A DNA stretch of 32,969 bases, taken from positions 1 through 32,969 of the forward strand of contig JAQWTK010000061.1 of NCBI GenBank assembly GCA_029242705.1, read 5' to 3'. The translations under genes were made by a program, and so were the position numbers. Below the pieces are notes generated by a model. The model made no database searches. It worked only from the letters and a program-made list of their open reading frames with translations, and was not told the origin of the DNA. This stretch comes from Gammaproteobacteria bacterium. GTDB lineage: Bacteria; Pseudomonadota; Gammaproteobacteria; Pseudomonadales; Pseudohongiellaceae. Below, piece by piece: positions 1 to 7,610 of this stretch; the first letter of the stretch is position 1, and each line of letters begins with the position of its first letter.

Positions 1-80
1 GTTAGAAAAAATAAAAATAAAACAATAAATACAAATATATATATCATTATATTAAGGCTTAATATTAATTAAATTATTTT

Positions 81-109
81 TTGACACAGAGCAATAGTGA
101 GCCTATTAT
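81..109 (+). promoter_or_regulatory. sigma-70-type promoter for yceD-rpmF
   Basis: A perfect -35 box TTGACA (81-86) is separated by 17 bases from TATTAT (104-109), one mismatch from consensus. The 80 bases upstream are very A/T rich and could act as an UP element. The expected transcription start, about 7 bases past the -10 box, falls at 115-117, just before the yceD ATG at 119. Either the mRNA is almost leaderless or a later yceD start is used. Bases 1-80 show no coding frame or RNA gene that I can support. Confidence 0.7.
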
Positions 110-118
110 TGCGCGCCT

Positions 119-634
119 ATGGTGGGAAGACTTCCAGAGTATCTAGACATAAGAAAAGTCTTTCTGCAGCAGAAAGAAATCTCGGGTGTGATTGATCTCG
201 CTAACTTAACGAGATTAAAAGGTGTTTTATCGGACAATATTGGGAAGACCCAAATAGATCTGGTTTTCTCTCTGAATGACGCAAAACAGCGCCTAATTAG
301 AGGCAGTATCAGAGCAAGGCTCAATGTGCTCTGCCAGAGATGCTTAGAGAGCCTTGAGATTTCTATTGAAGACGAATTTAGTCTAGTGGTGGTTGATTCT
401 GAGGAATCAGCGACGAAACTTGACGATTCTTTAGATCCTTGGGTTTGTGTAGATCATAAGCTGGGGTTGGCTGGACTGGTAGAAGAACAGTTAATACTAT
501 GTGTGCCGATAGTAAATTATCATCAGGACCCTAAATGCGTTGAGAGTTTAGGATACGACCCTGCAAGTAGTGAGGAATTAATTGACGAGAAAGTACAAAA
601 TCCATTCGCAGTTTTACAGAAACTGAAAACTTAA
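119..634 (+). CDS. yceD: YceD/DUF177 family protein, linked to 23S rRNA and L32
   Basis: The 171-residue product has the YceD (DUF177) layout. A variable N-terminal half leads to the conserved cysteine motif LCQRCLE near residues 72-78, and the end is the typical NPFAVLQKLK. Family members are nearly always next to rpmF, as here, and have been linked to 23S rRNA accumulation; the exact role in this organism is unknown. The N-terminal GRLPEYLDIRKV resembles other YceD starts, so the ATG at 119 is reasonable. No Shine-Dalgarno sequence precedes it, and the predicted transcription start lies only 2-4 bases upstream. It is probably cotranscribed with rpmF, 60 bases downstream. Confidence 0.88.
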   Translation: MVGRLPEYLDIRKVFLQQKEISGVIDLANLTRLKGVLSDNIGKTQIDLVFSLNDAKQRLIRGSIRARLNVLCQRCLESLEISIEDEFSLVVVDSEESATKLDDSLDPWVCVDHKLGLAGLVEEQLILCVPIVNYHQDPKCVESLGYDPASSEELIDEKVQNPFAVLQKLKT

Positions 635-694
635 TTTTATTAAAAATAAGATTGTGCTTAAGAAGGTAAGTAGATCATAAAGTAGGAGTTTGGC

Positions 695-874
695 ATGGCA
701 GTTCAAAAAAGTAAGGTTACTCGGTCAAGACGTAACAAAAGGCGCACGCATGACTCGCTTTCCAGTCCGGCGTTATCGACTGATAATGCAACAGGTGAAG
801 TTCATCGTAGACATCATGTTACAGCTGATGGGTTTTACAAAGGGAAGAAAGTTATTGACCTCGGGGAAGATTAG
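695..874 (+). CDS. rpmF: 50S ribosomal protein L32
   Basis: This 59-residue protein begins [17 protein letters not shown] and contains [16 protein letters not shown], the recognisable L32 pattern. It lies in the large ribosomal subunit. Length matches bacterial L32 (about 55-60 residues). The copy is of the type without the zinc-binding cysteine pairs found in some L32 proteins. AGGAG at 683-687 is well placed for the ATG at 695. A longer overlapping frame that starts at 690 is in the wrong register and is not the gene. The usual downstream neighbours plsX and fabH are absent. Confidence 0.95.
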   Translation: MAVQKSKVTRSRRNKRRTHDSLSSPALSTDNATGEVHRRHHVTADGFYKGKKVIDLGED

Positions 875-1057
875 TAAAAGTTTTAGTTAGAAATGGCTTC
901 AAATTCTTGAAAGTTATCCCGCTATTAGCCTAGCTTCGAAACCTGGTTATCTTCTATCTGATTTAAGTCGATATCGCCATAAAGTCTTAAACTTTATAGT
1001 GAAAGCTAACCAAGGCTTAAACAATGAATCGTTGAAGGATAAAGAACAAGGCTGCTC
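875..1057 (+). other. rpmF-fabD gap where plsX and fabH are expected
   Basis: This 183-base gap replaces about 2 kb found in many relatives. I see no PlsX or FabH motif in any frame. One frame stays open from 891 past the fabD start (about 75 codons, looking protein-like), but it has no ATG and only weak alternative starts, so it may be a remnant or chance. A possible -10 box TATAGT lies near 995, without a convincing -35. AAGG at 1048-1051 serves as the fabD ribosome binding site. Confidence 0.5.
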
Positions 1058-2008
1058 ATGCAAAAAATTGGATTCATTTTTCCCGGGCAAGGTTCGCAAA
1101 AACTGGGAATGCTTAGCGAAATAGCGAGCAAATCAGCGGTTATTAAGTCGACATTTGCTGAGGCGTCAGAAGTATTGGGGCTTGATTTGTGGGAAGCCTC
1201 CCAGACAGATGAAAGAAACGTACTAAATCGTACAGAAGTCACACAACCAGCTCTTCTCGTCGCTTCAATATCTATTTGGCGTGTTTGGCAAGAGAGGACA
1301 AATATAATCCCTTCTATATTGGCCGGCCATAGCCTTGGTGAATACTCAGCACTGGTTTGCGCACAGTCTATAGAATTTTCCGATGCCGTTAATTTGGTGC
1401 ATAAGAGGGGTAAGATGATGCAAGCTGCCGTGCCTGAAGGTGATGGTAAAATGGCCGCTATTTTAGGACTAAGCCCGAAGGAAATTAGTAATTTCTGCAG
1501 TGCTGTGACCGCTGAGTCAGGGACTGTCTCGCCAGCGAATTTTAATTCTCCTGCGCAGACCGTAATTGCTGGAGAAGCCGAGGCTGTTAATAAAGTGCTA
1601 GACCTTTGCAAGTCGGCTGGCGCAAAAAGGGCGTTGCTTTTAAGTGTGAGTGTGCCATCTCACTGCGAGCTAATGAGATCAGCAGCGGAGGAATTCGAAA
1701 AAGAATTATCCTCTATAAATATTCGTTCGCCATCGATTCCCGTATTACAAAATGTTAATGGCCGTAAAGAAGAAAGCCCGGAGCAGATTAAAAACAACTT
1801 AGTCAAACAGCTTTATTCTCCGGTGTTATGGGTAGACTGCGTGGAAGGTATGTGCCGCGAAGGTGTCTCTATATTCGTTGAATGTGGACCGGGAAAGATA
1901 TTGTCGGGTTTAGTAAAGCGGATCGAGCCAACAATCAAATGTTATGAGAGTGATGGAGAAGAAGCTATAGAAACGATTTTAACTGAACTGGCCGAACTCG
2001 CGCCTTAA
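1058..2008 (+). CDS. fabD: malonyl-CoA:ACP transacylase
   Basis: FabD moves malonyl groups from CoA to acyl carrier protein, supplying the two-carbon unit for fatty-acid elongation in the cytoplasm. The 316-residue length is normal. The N-terminus FIFPGQGSQKLGML, the nucleophile motif GHSLGEYSA (Ser near residue 92) and the catalytic His in SVPSHCELM (near 201) are all present. The C-terminal VECGPGKILSGLVKRI is also typical. AAGG at 1048-1051 is spaced 6 bases from the ATG. It is followed 23 bases later by fabG, consistent with one operon. Unusually, it follows rpmF directly rather than fabH. Confidence 0.97.
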   Translation: MQKIGFIFPGQGSQKLGMLSEIASKSAVIKSTFAEASEVLGLDLWEASQTDERNVLNRTEVTQPALLVASISIWRVWQERTNIIPSILAGHSLGEYSALVCAQSIEFSDAVNLVHKRGKMMQAAVPEGDGKMAAILGLSPKEISNFCSAVTAESGTVSPANFNSPAQTVIAGEAEAVNKVLDLCKSAGAKRALLLSVSVPSHCELMRSAAEEFEKELSSINIRSPSIPVLQNVNGRKEESPEQIKNNLVKQLYSPVLWVDCVEGMCREGVSIFVECGPGKILSGLVKRIEPTIKCYESDGEEAIETILTELAELAP

Positions 2009-2031
2009 ACATTATTTGAGGAAATGAAAGT

Positions 2032-2778
2032 ATGTCAGAAGGAAGTCAATCGGTAGCACTTGTAACCGGAGCTAGTCGCGGAATAGGGAAGGCTATAGCA
2101 TTGGAGCTAGCCTCTCAAGATTATAGGGTAATTGGTACAGCGACTACCAATGAAGGCGCGGAAAAGATATCAGATTACTTAAAGTCTATGAACGCTAGCG
2201 GTCAAGGTATGCGTGTAAATGTGGCTGAAGAACAATCTGTATCGGATCTTATTGAGACTATAGCAAGTAAATTTTCTATACCTACTGTCTTAGTAAATAA
2301 CGCTGGGATAACTAGAGATAATCTATTGATGCGTATGAAGGAACCTGAATGGCACGATGTCATCGAAACTAATTTGGGATCTATTTATCGAGTAACAAAG
2401 TTATGCCTGAAAGGGATGATGCGAGCGCGCTGGGGAAGAATAGTCAACATTTCCTCTGTCGTTGGATCTAGTGGAAACGCGGGGCAAGTAAATTATTCAG
2501 CATCTAAAGCTGGAATGGAGGGGTTTACGCGCTCACTTGCCAAAGAATTAGGATCTAGAGGAATAACCGTAAATGCTGTAGCGCCAGGGTTCATAGACAC
2601 GGATATGACCCAATCTCTTCCTGAAGAGCAAAAAACCGCGTTATTGAGCCAGATCCCGCTTAAACGATTGGGCAGGCCGGAAGATATAGCCGAGGTCGTG
2701 GGGTTTCTAGTATCAGACAAGGGCGGGTATGTGACAGGGGAAACCATACATGTAAATGGCGGGATGTACATGGGCTGA
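2032..2778 (+). CDS. fabG: 3-oxoacyl-ACP reductase
   Basis: FabG reduces 3-oxoacyl-ACP to 3-hydroxyacyl-ACP with NADPH, the first reduction of each elongation cycle. The 248-residue protein is a short-chain dehydrogenase. It has the cofactor motif TGASRGIG (residues 13-20), NNAG near 90, and a catalytic Ser-Tyr-Lys set in NISSVVGSS (about 141) and NYSASK (Tyr about 154, Lys about 158). The C-terminal GGYVTGETIHVNGGMYM is characteristic. GAGGAA lies about 10 bases before the ATG. It is in line with fabD, and a separate promoter for acpP follows in the 173-base gap downstream. Confidence 0.97.
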   Translation: MSEGSQSVALVTGASRGIGKAIALELASQDYRVIGTATTNEGAEKISDYLKSMNASGQGMRVNVAEEQSVSDLIETIASKFSIPTVLVNNAGITRDNLLMRMKEPEWHDVIETNLGSIYRVTKLCLKGMMRARWGRIVNISSVVGSSGNAGQVNYSASKAGMEGFTRSLAKELGSRGITVNAVAPGFIDTDMTQSLPEEQKTALLSQIPLKRLGRPEDIAEVVGFLVSDKGGYVTGETIHVNGGMYMG

Positions 2779-2788
2779 CAGGGTTAGG

Positions 2789-2817
2789 TTGAAAATTAAA
2801 CAAAAGTTATTTGTAAT
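2789..2817 (+). promoter_or_regulatory. probable acpP promoter
   Basis: TTGAAA (2789-2794) and TGTAAT (2812-2817) are spaced by exactly 17 bases, each with one mismatch from the sigma-70 consensus. It sits in the fabG-acpP gap, a place where a separate strong acpP promoter is known in Escherichia coli. The -10 box is embedded in a perfect palindrome listed separately. The predicted start near 2824 leaves a leader of about 128 bases before the acpP ATG. Confidence 0.6.
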
Positions 2818-2830
2818 TTAAACATTACAA
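2811..2830. promoter_or_regulatory. perfect palindrome overlapping the acpP -10 box
   Basis: Two 7-base arms, TTGTAAT (2811-2817) and ATTACAA (2824-2830), are exact reverse complements around the 6-base centre TTAAAC. The left arm contains the whole predicted -10 box and the right arm covers the predicted transcription start, the position of a classic repressor operator. I do not recognise it as a FabR, FabT or FadR site. It could also be chance in an A/T-rich leader. Confidence 0.5.
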
Positions 2831-2951
2831 CGCTTCAAAATAGAGGTAAAATCCCGTCTCTTATTTATGCGGTTGATCTGCCGGAAAGCGACCGTAGTAA
2901 AGAGGCTTGGAAAAGGTCTTAAGAAACAAAGAATTAGGAGCTAATATAGAT

Positions 2952-3185
2952 ATGAGTAGCATTGAAGATCGCGTTAAGAAGATAGTCTGCGAACAGCTTG
3001 GTGTTAAGGAAGAGGATGTAAAGCCATCCGCTGCCTTTGTAGAAGATTTAGGTGCTGATTCTTTAGATACCGTTGAATTAGTGATGGCTTTAGAGGAAGA
3101 GTTTGAGACCGAAATTCCAGACGAAGAAGCTGAAAAAATCACGACAGTACAGTTAGCCTGTGATTATATAAACGAACACCTTTAA
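2952..3185 (+). CDS. acpP: acyl carrier protein
   Basis: AcpP carries growing acyl chains on a phosphopantetheine arm. The 77-residue, strongly acidic protein starts [17 protein letters not shown]. It has the attachment motif [18 protein letters not shown], with the modified Ser near residue 37. Length and sequence are typical of gammaproteobacterial AcpP. The ATG at 2952 is chosen because AGGAG (2936-2940) precedes it and because homologues start here. An upstream in-frame start near 2907 would add an atypical 15-residue extension. A strong terminator follows, so acpP can be made as a short separate mRNA in excess over the enzymes. Confidence 0.97.
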   Translation: MSSIEDRVKKIVCEQLGVKEEDVKPSAAFVEDLGADSLDTVELVMALEEEFETEIPDEEAEKITTVQLACDYINEHL

Positions 3186-3211
3186 AGAACTAAATTTTTG
3201 TATACAACGAG

Positions 3212-3243
3212 AGCTACTCTAGAGAAGTCTAGGGTAGCTTTTG
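3212..3243 (+). terminator. rho-independent terminator after acpP
   Basis: A 12-base stem (3212-3223 with 3228-3239) closes a GAAG tetraloop. All positions pair if one G-T wobble is allowed. A short T run follows (3239-3242). It lies 26 bases after the acpP stop and before fabF, so it probably limits readthrough into fabF. Confidence 0.75.
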
Positions 3244-3281
3244 TCTATTTGGTGCTTTGTAATTAATTTTGGGAGACTCAA

Positions 3282-4526
3282 TTGAATAGCAAGCGGGTTG
3301 TTGTTACCGGTTTAGGTTTACTGACTCCACTTGGCAATGATGTCGTTAGTTCTTGGGACGCAATAAAAAATGGCCGGAGCGGAATAGGTCCCATAGAACA
3401 TTTTGATGTTAGTGGTTTTAGTACACGCTTTGGCGGGTCGTTAAAGGATTTTAACTGCAATGACTTTATGGAGCCAAAAGAAGCTCGTCGCATAGATATT
3501 TTCATGCAATATGGAATTGCTGCGGGCGTTCAAGCATTTGAGGACTCTGGTCTTACTCCAGAAATTTTCAATCCTGAGAGATTTGGTGTGGCTATTGGTT
3601 CCGGCATAGGCGGAATTAAAACTATTGAAGATACCACTCTACAAATACGAGAGTCTGGTTCTCGCAAGGTTTCTCCATTTTTTGTCCCTGGTTCGATCAT
3701 AAACATGATTGCTGGCAATCTTTCTATTCGTTATGGGTTGAAGGGGCCAAATATTGCGGTGACGACAGCATGCACAACGGGGACCCACAACATTGGCTTG
3801 GCTGCTAATTTAATTGCTAATAATCAAGCGGATATTATGCTTGTCGGTGGCGCTGAAATGGCAACAACCCCTGTTGGTTTGGGTGGCTTCTGCGCCGCGC
3901 GAGCTCTATCAACTCGGAACGATGATCCAGAGAGAGCAAGTCGCCCTTGGGATAAGGATCGAGATGGATTCGTGTTAAGTGATGGTGCCGGGGTAATGGT
4001 TGTCGAAGAATTAGAACACGCCAGGAATCGAGGCGCGACGATTTATGCGGAACTGAAAGGATTTGGTATGAGTGGTGATGCTTTCCACATGACTTCACCA
4101 GCGGAGAATGGGGCAGGGGCCGCATTGTGTATGAAGAATGCTCTTGATCATGCACAAATCAACCCTAGTGAAATTGATTATATCAATGCTCATGGGACAT
4201 CTACGCCCGCGGGAGATATAGCGGAAACTGAGGCCATAAAGACTATCTTTGGATCACATGCTAAATCATTATGCGTGAGTTCAAGTAAATCGATGATTGG
4301 GCATTTGCTTGGGGCTTCTGGTGCGGCAGAAGCGATTATTTCCGTTTTAGCACTCAACGATCAAATAATCCCTCCTACGATTAATTTGGAAAATCCCGAC
4401 GACGGTTGTGATCTGGACTACGTGCCAGGAGTTGCGCGAGAACAAGGCGTAAACGTAGTCCTAACGAATTCGTTTGGTTTTGGCGGCACGAATGGCAGTT
4501 TAATATTCTCTAAATATAGACGATAG
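3282..4526 (+). CDS. fabF: 3-oxoacyl-ACP synthase II
   Basis: FabF condenses acyl-ACP with malonyl-ACP and sets the balance of unsaturated chains. The 414-residue protein has the complete KAS II active site. The nucleophilic Cys lies in [12 protein letters not shown] (about 164). The two His residues lie in [11 protein letters not shown] (about 303) and [12 protein letters not shown] (about 340), with the Lys in SSSKSM. The glycine-rich [11 protein letters not shown] is near the end. The start is TTG at 3282, supported by GGGAG at 3271-3275 and the family-like [12 protein letters not shown]. fabH is absent nearby, so the initiating condensing enzyme must be encoded elsewhere. pabC, its usual downstream neighbour, is missing here. 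Confidence 0.97.
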   Translation: MNSKRVVVTGLGLLTPLGNDVVSSWDAIKNGRSGIGPIEHFDVSGFSTRFGGSLKDFNCNDFMEPKEARRIDIFMQYGIAAGVQAFEDSGLTPEIFNPERFGVAIGSGIGGIKTIEDTTLQIRESGSRKVSPFFVPGSIINMIAGNLSIRYGLKGPNIAVTTACTTGTHNIGLAANLIANNQADIMLVGGAEMATTPVGLGGFCAARALSTRNDDPERASRPWDKDRDGFVLSDGAGVMVVEELEHARNRGATIYAELKGFGMSGDAFHMTSPAENGAGAALCMKNALDHAQINPSEIDYINAHGTSTPAGDIAETEAIKTIFGSHAKSLCVSSSKSMIGHLLGASGAAEAIISVLALNDQIIPPTINLENPDDGCDLDYVPGVAREQGVNVVLTNSFGFGGTNGSLIFSKYRR

Positions 4527-4584
4527 TTTCTTGTAAGATATAAGCTCTACATTTCATCTCGCTAGGATAAGCAAAAGGGGTTTT

Positions 4585-4617
4585 ATGATTAGCCCCGCTG
4601 ATATTGCACTAAAATGA
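4585..4617 (+). CDS. ten-codon leader ORF overlapping the mltG start
   Basis: An ATG at 4585 follows AAAAGGGG (4573-4580) at a short but workable spacing and encodes MISPADIALK. Its TGA (4615-4617) overlaps the mltG ATG (4614-4616) as ATGA. The mltG start itself has no clear Shine-Dalgarno sequence, so ribosomes ending here could restart on mltG. This is an arrangement I infer, not one I know to be described. It shows no similarity to PabC, the gene usually found in this position. Confidence 0.4.
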   Translation: MISPADIALK

Positions 4618-5645
4618 GTACTGGTCTCAAGAAGACGATTTATGCTTATAAAGCATACATATTAATAGCGGCTCTAGGGGTCGCTGCTATTGCTCTCATA
4701 CTTTTTATCACATCTAGATTTCTTTTTGATTCCCCGCTATCGAAACACTTAGATAATACGATATTTGAGGTTGGTGCTGGGAGCTCACTTACAACGATTA
4801 GCCAGCAGTTAAAGATTCAAGAAATATTCTCTTTCCCAACGGCATTTATTATCTATGTGCGAATAAGAGGTCTAGAAAGATCGATCCAGCCAGGAGAATA
4901 TGAGATAACCGGTTCAACAACAATGACCACATTGCTCCAGAAAATGATCAATGGGGATAGAGTCCAATATAGAATCACCTTAGTAGAAGGCTGGACGTTA
5001 AAGCAAGCACTAGAAGCTATCTGGGAAAATAAATTGATTGATAGAAAAATAAGAACTACAGATCCGAAAGTTGTAGCGCGTTTACTCGAGCTCGATATTG
5101 ATAATGCTGAGGGTATGATATTTCCCGATACTTACTTTTTTACTAAGGGTGCTTCTGACATAAGTATATTAAATAGGGCTTATTCAAACTTACAAGCCAC
5201 CCTCAACGAGGCCTGGGGAGATAGACTTGGCGGGCTCCCATACTCAAACCCTTACGAAGCCTTAATAATGGCTTCTATTATTGAAAAAGAATCGTCCGCT
5301 AGTAGTGAAAAAGGTCATATTGCGGGCGTATTTGTTCGGCGAATAGAGCTAGGAATGCGATTGCAGTCTGATCCCACTGTAATTTATGGAATGAAGGAGC
5401 AGTACAATGGCGCCATTACGCGTAACGATTTAGAGCAAATAACACCGTATAATACCTATCGTATTAATGGCTTGCCGCTTACCCCAATCGCGTTAGCAGG
5501 CCGCGAATCTATTCTTGCAAGCGTTAATCCGCTTCAGTCTGAGTATTTATACTTTGTGTCTAAAGGGGATGGCAGTCATTATTTTTCAGTTAATCTTGAA
5601 GAACATAATGCTGCAGTGGCGAGATTTCGCCGCACCATTAACTGA
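4614..5645 (+). CDS. mltG: endolytic murein transglycosylase
   Basis: MltG cleaves nascent peptidoglycan strands in the periplasm and is thought to set glycan chain length. The 343-residue protein has a short cytoplasmic N-terminus, one membrane helix at about residues 15-37 and a periplasmic YceG domain. The catalytic Glu lies in ASIIEKESS (about 226), followed by the hallmark MRLQSDPTVIYGM. LASVNPLQSEYLYFVSKGDG and HNAAVARFRR near the end are also typical. Its start overlaps a ten-codon upstream ORF. It precedes tmk and holB, as in many gammaproteobacteria, but without pabC. Confidence 0.95.
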   Translation: MSTGLKKTIYAYKAYILIAALGVAAIALILFITSRFLFDSPLSKHLDNTIFEVGAGSSLTTISQQLKIQEIFSFPTAFIIYVRIRGLERSIQPGEYEITGSTTMTTLLQKMINGDRVQYRITLVEGWTLKQALEAIWENKLIDRKIRTTDPKVVARLLELDIDNAEGMIFPDTYFFTKGASDISILNRAYSNLQATLNEAWGDRLGGLPYSNPYEALIMASIIEKESSASSEKGHIAGVFVRRIELGMRLQSDPTVIYGMKEQYNGAITRNDLEQITPYNTYRINGLPLTPIALAGRESILASVNPLQSEYLYFVSKGDGSHYFSVNLEEHNAAVARFRRTIN

Positions 5646-5675
5646 AAGGCTTGATTAAAACGTTGGTACTTATGA

Positions 5676-6299
5676 ATGCGCGGTAAATTTATTACTATCG
5701 AAGGAATAGAAGGAGTTGGTAAATCTACCAACATCGAATCGATAGCGAAATATTTAATGGGAAATGATATTGAGTATTTAGTAACGCGAGAACCAGGCGG
5801 AACTACTTTGGCTGAAGATATCCGTGATCTACTTTTAAAAGTCGATGGAGAGGAGCCAGTTGAATTATGCGAGTTACTCTTAGTATTTGCTTCAAGAGCA
5901 CAACATTTGAAAAAAATAATAGAGCCAGCGCTGAACAATGGTGTTTGGGTTTTATGTGATCGGTTTACTGATGCGACTTACGCTTATCAAGGAGGGGGAA
6001 GGGGCTTGAGTAATACTACCATATCGCAATTAGAGAATTTAATACAAGAAACATTGCGGCCTGATCTAACTATCATTTTAGATTTAGAGGTGGCGATAGG
6101 TTTGTCTCGAGCTAAAAATAGAGGCGCGCTCGATAGGTTTGAAAAAGAAAGAATAGAGTTTTTTGAAAGAGTAAGACAAACGTATTTATCTATTGCAGAA
6201 AATTTCCCTGACCGGTGCGTGGTCATAAATGCTGATAACGAACGAGAGTTGATCGCAGAAGAGATAAATACAATTCTTGCCGATAGATTATTAGGTTAA
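5676..6299 (+). CDS. tmk: thymidylate kinase
   Basis: Thymidylate kinase phosphorylates dTMP to dTDP with ATP, a step needed for dTTP. The 207-residue product has the P-loop GIEGVGKST (about residues 8-16) and the DR(E/F) region REPGGTTLAEDIRDLLL. Also present are CDRFTDATYAYQGGGRGL, which binds substrate, and the lid segment RGALDRFEKERIEFFERVR. The ATG at 5676 puts the P-loop at the usual distance; a nearer upstream ATG at 5672 ends after four codons. It follows mltG by 30 bases and holB by 3, indicating one transcript. Confidence 0.96.
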   Translation: MRGKFITIEGIEGVGKSTNIESIAKYLMGNDIEYLVTREPGGTTLAEDIRDLLLKVDGEEPVELCELLLVFASRAQHLKKIIEPALNNGVWVLCDRFTDATYAYQGGGRGLSNTTISQLENLIQETLRPDLTIILDLEVAIGLSRAKNRGALDRFEKERIEFFERVRQTYLSIAENFPDRCVVINADNERELIAEEINTILADRLLG

Positions 6300-6302
6300 C
6301 TA

Positions 6303-7337
6303 ATGAGCGGGCTACCTCCTTTTCCATGGCAATTTAGTTACTGGGAAAATCTTACAAAATTACACCAGAGCCAAACCCTGTCTCACGCTTACTTAATAGG
6401 AGGGCCTCAAGGCATTGGCAAGTTTGATTTTGCATCTCAATTTTCAAAATATTTACTATGTAAGTCTCCTAAGAAAAACGTGGCCTGTGGCGAGTGTAGC
6501 GATTGTTTGCTTGGGAATAACTCGCCCCATCCGGATTACATCCAAGTATGTGCAGAAGCCGACAGCAAGGTAATCAAGGTAGAACAAATTCGATCTTTAT
6601 CGAATTTTTTTTCTCAGACAAGTCATTCAGGGCAAGCTAAAGTAGCTGTTCTAAATGATGCACATTACTTAAATACTGCAGCAGCCAATGCTTTACTAAA
6701 AACTCTTGAGGAGCCTGCTAAAAAAACATATATTTTTTTATGCTCTAGCCTGCCATCTTCGTTAATGGCTACTATACGCAGTCGGTGCCAAAGAATTACA
6801 ATGGTCAATCCTAGTAAGGAAAACACGATTAAATGGCTAAAGGATCGCATAGACTCACGATATGATTTGGAGTTACTGGCGGAGGCTTCCGATAATAGAC
6901 CCATGTATGCATTAGACTTATTTGAAGGTGACATCTTAAAGCACGAGAAAGTCGTCATAAGCAATTTTATAGAGTTAACACGCAGCAATATTTCCCTGCA
7001 AGCTGCAGTGAAATTAATAATCGATACAGGAGAAACCATTGCCATTGGGTCTTTAATAAGATTTTTGCGTGCTTGTATTAAGAATCTTTTGCTTGTTAAA
7101 TCAAATAAGACCATCTCACCAGAAGAACAAGAGCTTTTAACCATATGCCATAATTCAGACTTGCCGTTAAAAACCGCTGTTTTAGGACTTTTTCAATTCT
7201 ATGATGATTTGGTTGCAGCTGAAAGAGAACTTTTGGATACCAATCTCAACTCACAACTTATTGTAGAGTCAATAGTTTGGGAGTGGAGCAAGATGAGCCA
7301 CATATTGCTTAGCGGAAGCGATGAGAAAAGTGCTTGA
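6303..7337 (+). CDS. holB: DNA polymerase III subunit delta'
   Basis: HolB is the stationary subunit of the clamp loader that places the sliding clamp on DNA. The 344-residue protein has the AAA+ fold with a P-loop-like GGPQGIGK. The Ser/Thr after the Lys is replaced by Phe, consistent with delta' not hydrolysing ATP. A zinc-binding cluster is visible as CGECSDCLLG with an upstream Cys (about residues 51-64). KTLEEPAKKTYIFLCSS and the SRC arginine-finger motif RSRCQ follow. The gene starts 3 bases after tmk. The pilZ and tatD genes that often follow holB are absent, and the conserved block ends here. Confidence 0.93.
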   Translation: MSGLPPFPWQFSYWENLTKLHQSQTLSHAYLIGGPQGIGKFDFASQFSKYLLCKSPKKNVACGECSDCLLGNNSPHPDYIQVCAEADSKVIKVEQIRSLSNFFSQTSHSGQAKVAVLNDAHYLNTAAANALLKTLEEPAKKTYIFLCSSLPSSLMATIRSRCQRITMVNPSKENTIKWLKDRIDSRYDLELLAEASDNRPMYALDLFEGDILKHEKVVISNFIELTRSNISLQAAVKLIIDTGETIAIGSLIRFLRACIKNLLLVKSNKTISPEEQELLTICHNSDLPLKTAVLGLFQFYDDLVAAERELLDTNLNSQLIVESIVWEWSKMSHILLSGSDEKSA

Positions 7338-7545
7338 AAGTCAAGCCGTAGACGTAGCTTATCGTGTTGATTGATCGCATACTAGTAATTTGAGCCACCC
7401 TGAATGTGGTATCCGGGGCAGCCAGACTTCCATCAAACAGAAATACCTGTACAAATTTCGACTCAGCATATGCAAATCAATACAACATAATTGCCCCATG
7501 GGCATTGAGAAAAAGACGAGGAGGGATGTGGGTTACTGTTTTAAT
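7338..7545. other. non-coding junction after holB
   Basis: No gene is supported here. A plus-strand frame across 7406-7588 begins with a weak start, shows no recognisable domain and runs into the tRNA fragment, so I do not accept it. The stretch marks the change from the conserved fab-holB block to the accessory region. Confidence 0.5.
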
Positions 7546-7592
7546 TGGTGGGCCACCTGGATTTGAACCTCCGACCAATGGATTATGAGCCC
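7546..7592 (-). pseudogene. 3' half of a CAT-anticodon tRNA (Met or Ile2 type)
   Basis: Read on the minus strand, the sequence has an anticodon loop CTCATAA (7583-7589), a variable loop ATTGGTCG, a T-loop GGTTCAAATCC and an acceptor end finishing in CCA at 7546. Upstream of the anticodon stem there is no D-arm or 5' acceptor strand. The T-stem is also broken, because GGAGG cannot pair with CCAGG. A tRNA truncated at the anticodon is the usual scar of a tyrosine-recombinase element integrating into a tRNA gene. The orientation places the element to the right, where an integrase lies at 12246. Confidence 0.65.
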
Positions 7593-7610
7593 TTTAGGCT
7601 TAAATTATGT

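Noticed and set aside
690..890. 66-codon frame starting TTG at 690
   Set aside because: It overlaps rpmF in another register; the 695-874 frame encodes recognisable L32 with a good ribosome binding site.
3835..4155. 106-codon minus-strand frame inside fabF
   Set aside because: His/Pro-rich shadow of the conserved KAS II reading frame.
7406..7588. 60-codon plus-strand frame after holB
   Set aside because: No domain, weak start, and it crosses the tRNA fragment on the other strand.
7546..7592. A complete functional tRNA-Met
   Set aside because: No D-arm or 5' acceptor strand lies at the right distance (the only GG-CCAC-like match is 42 bases from the anticodon, too far), and the T-stem does not pair.
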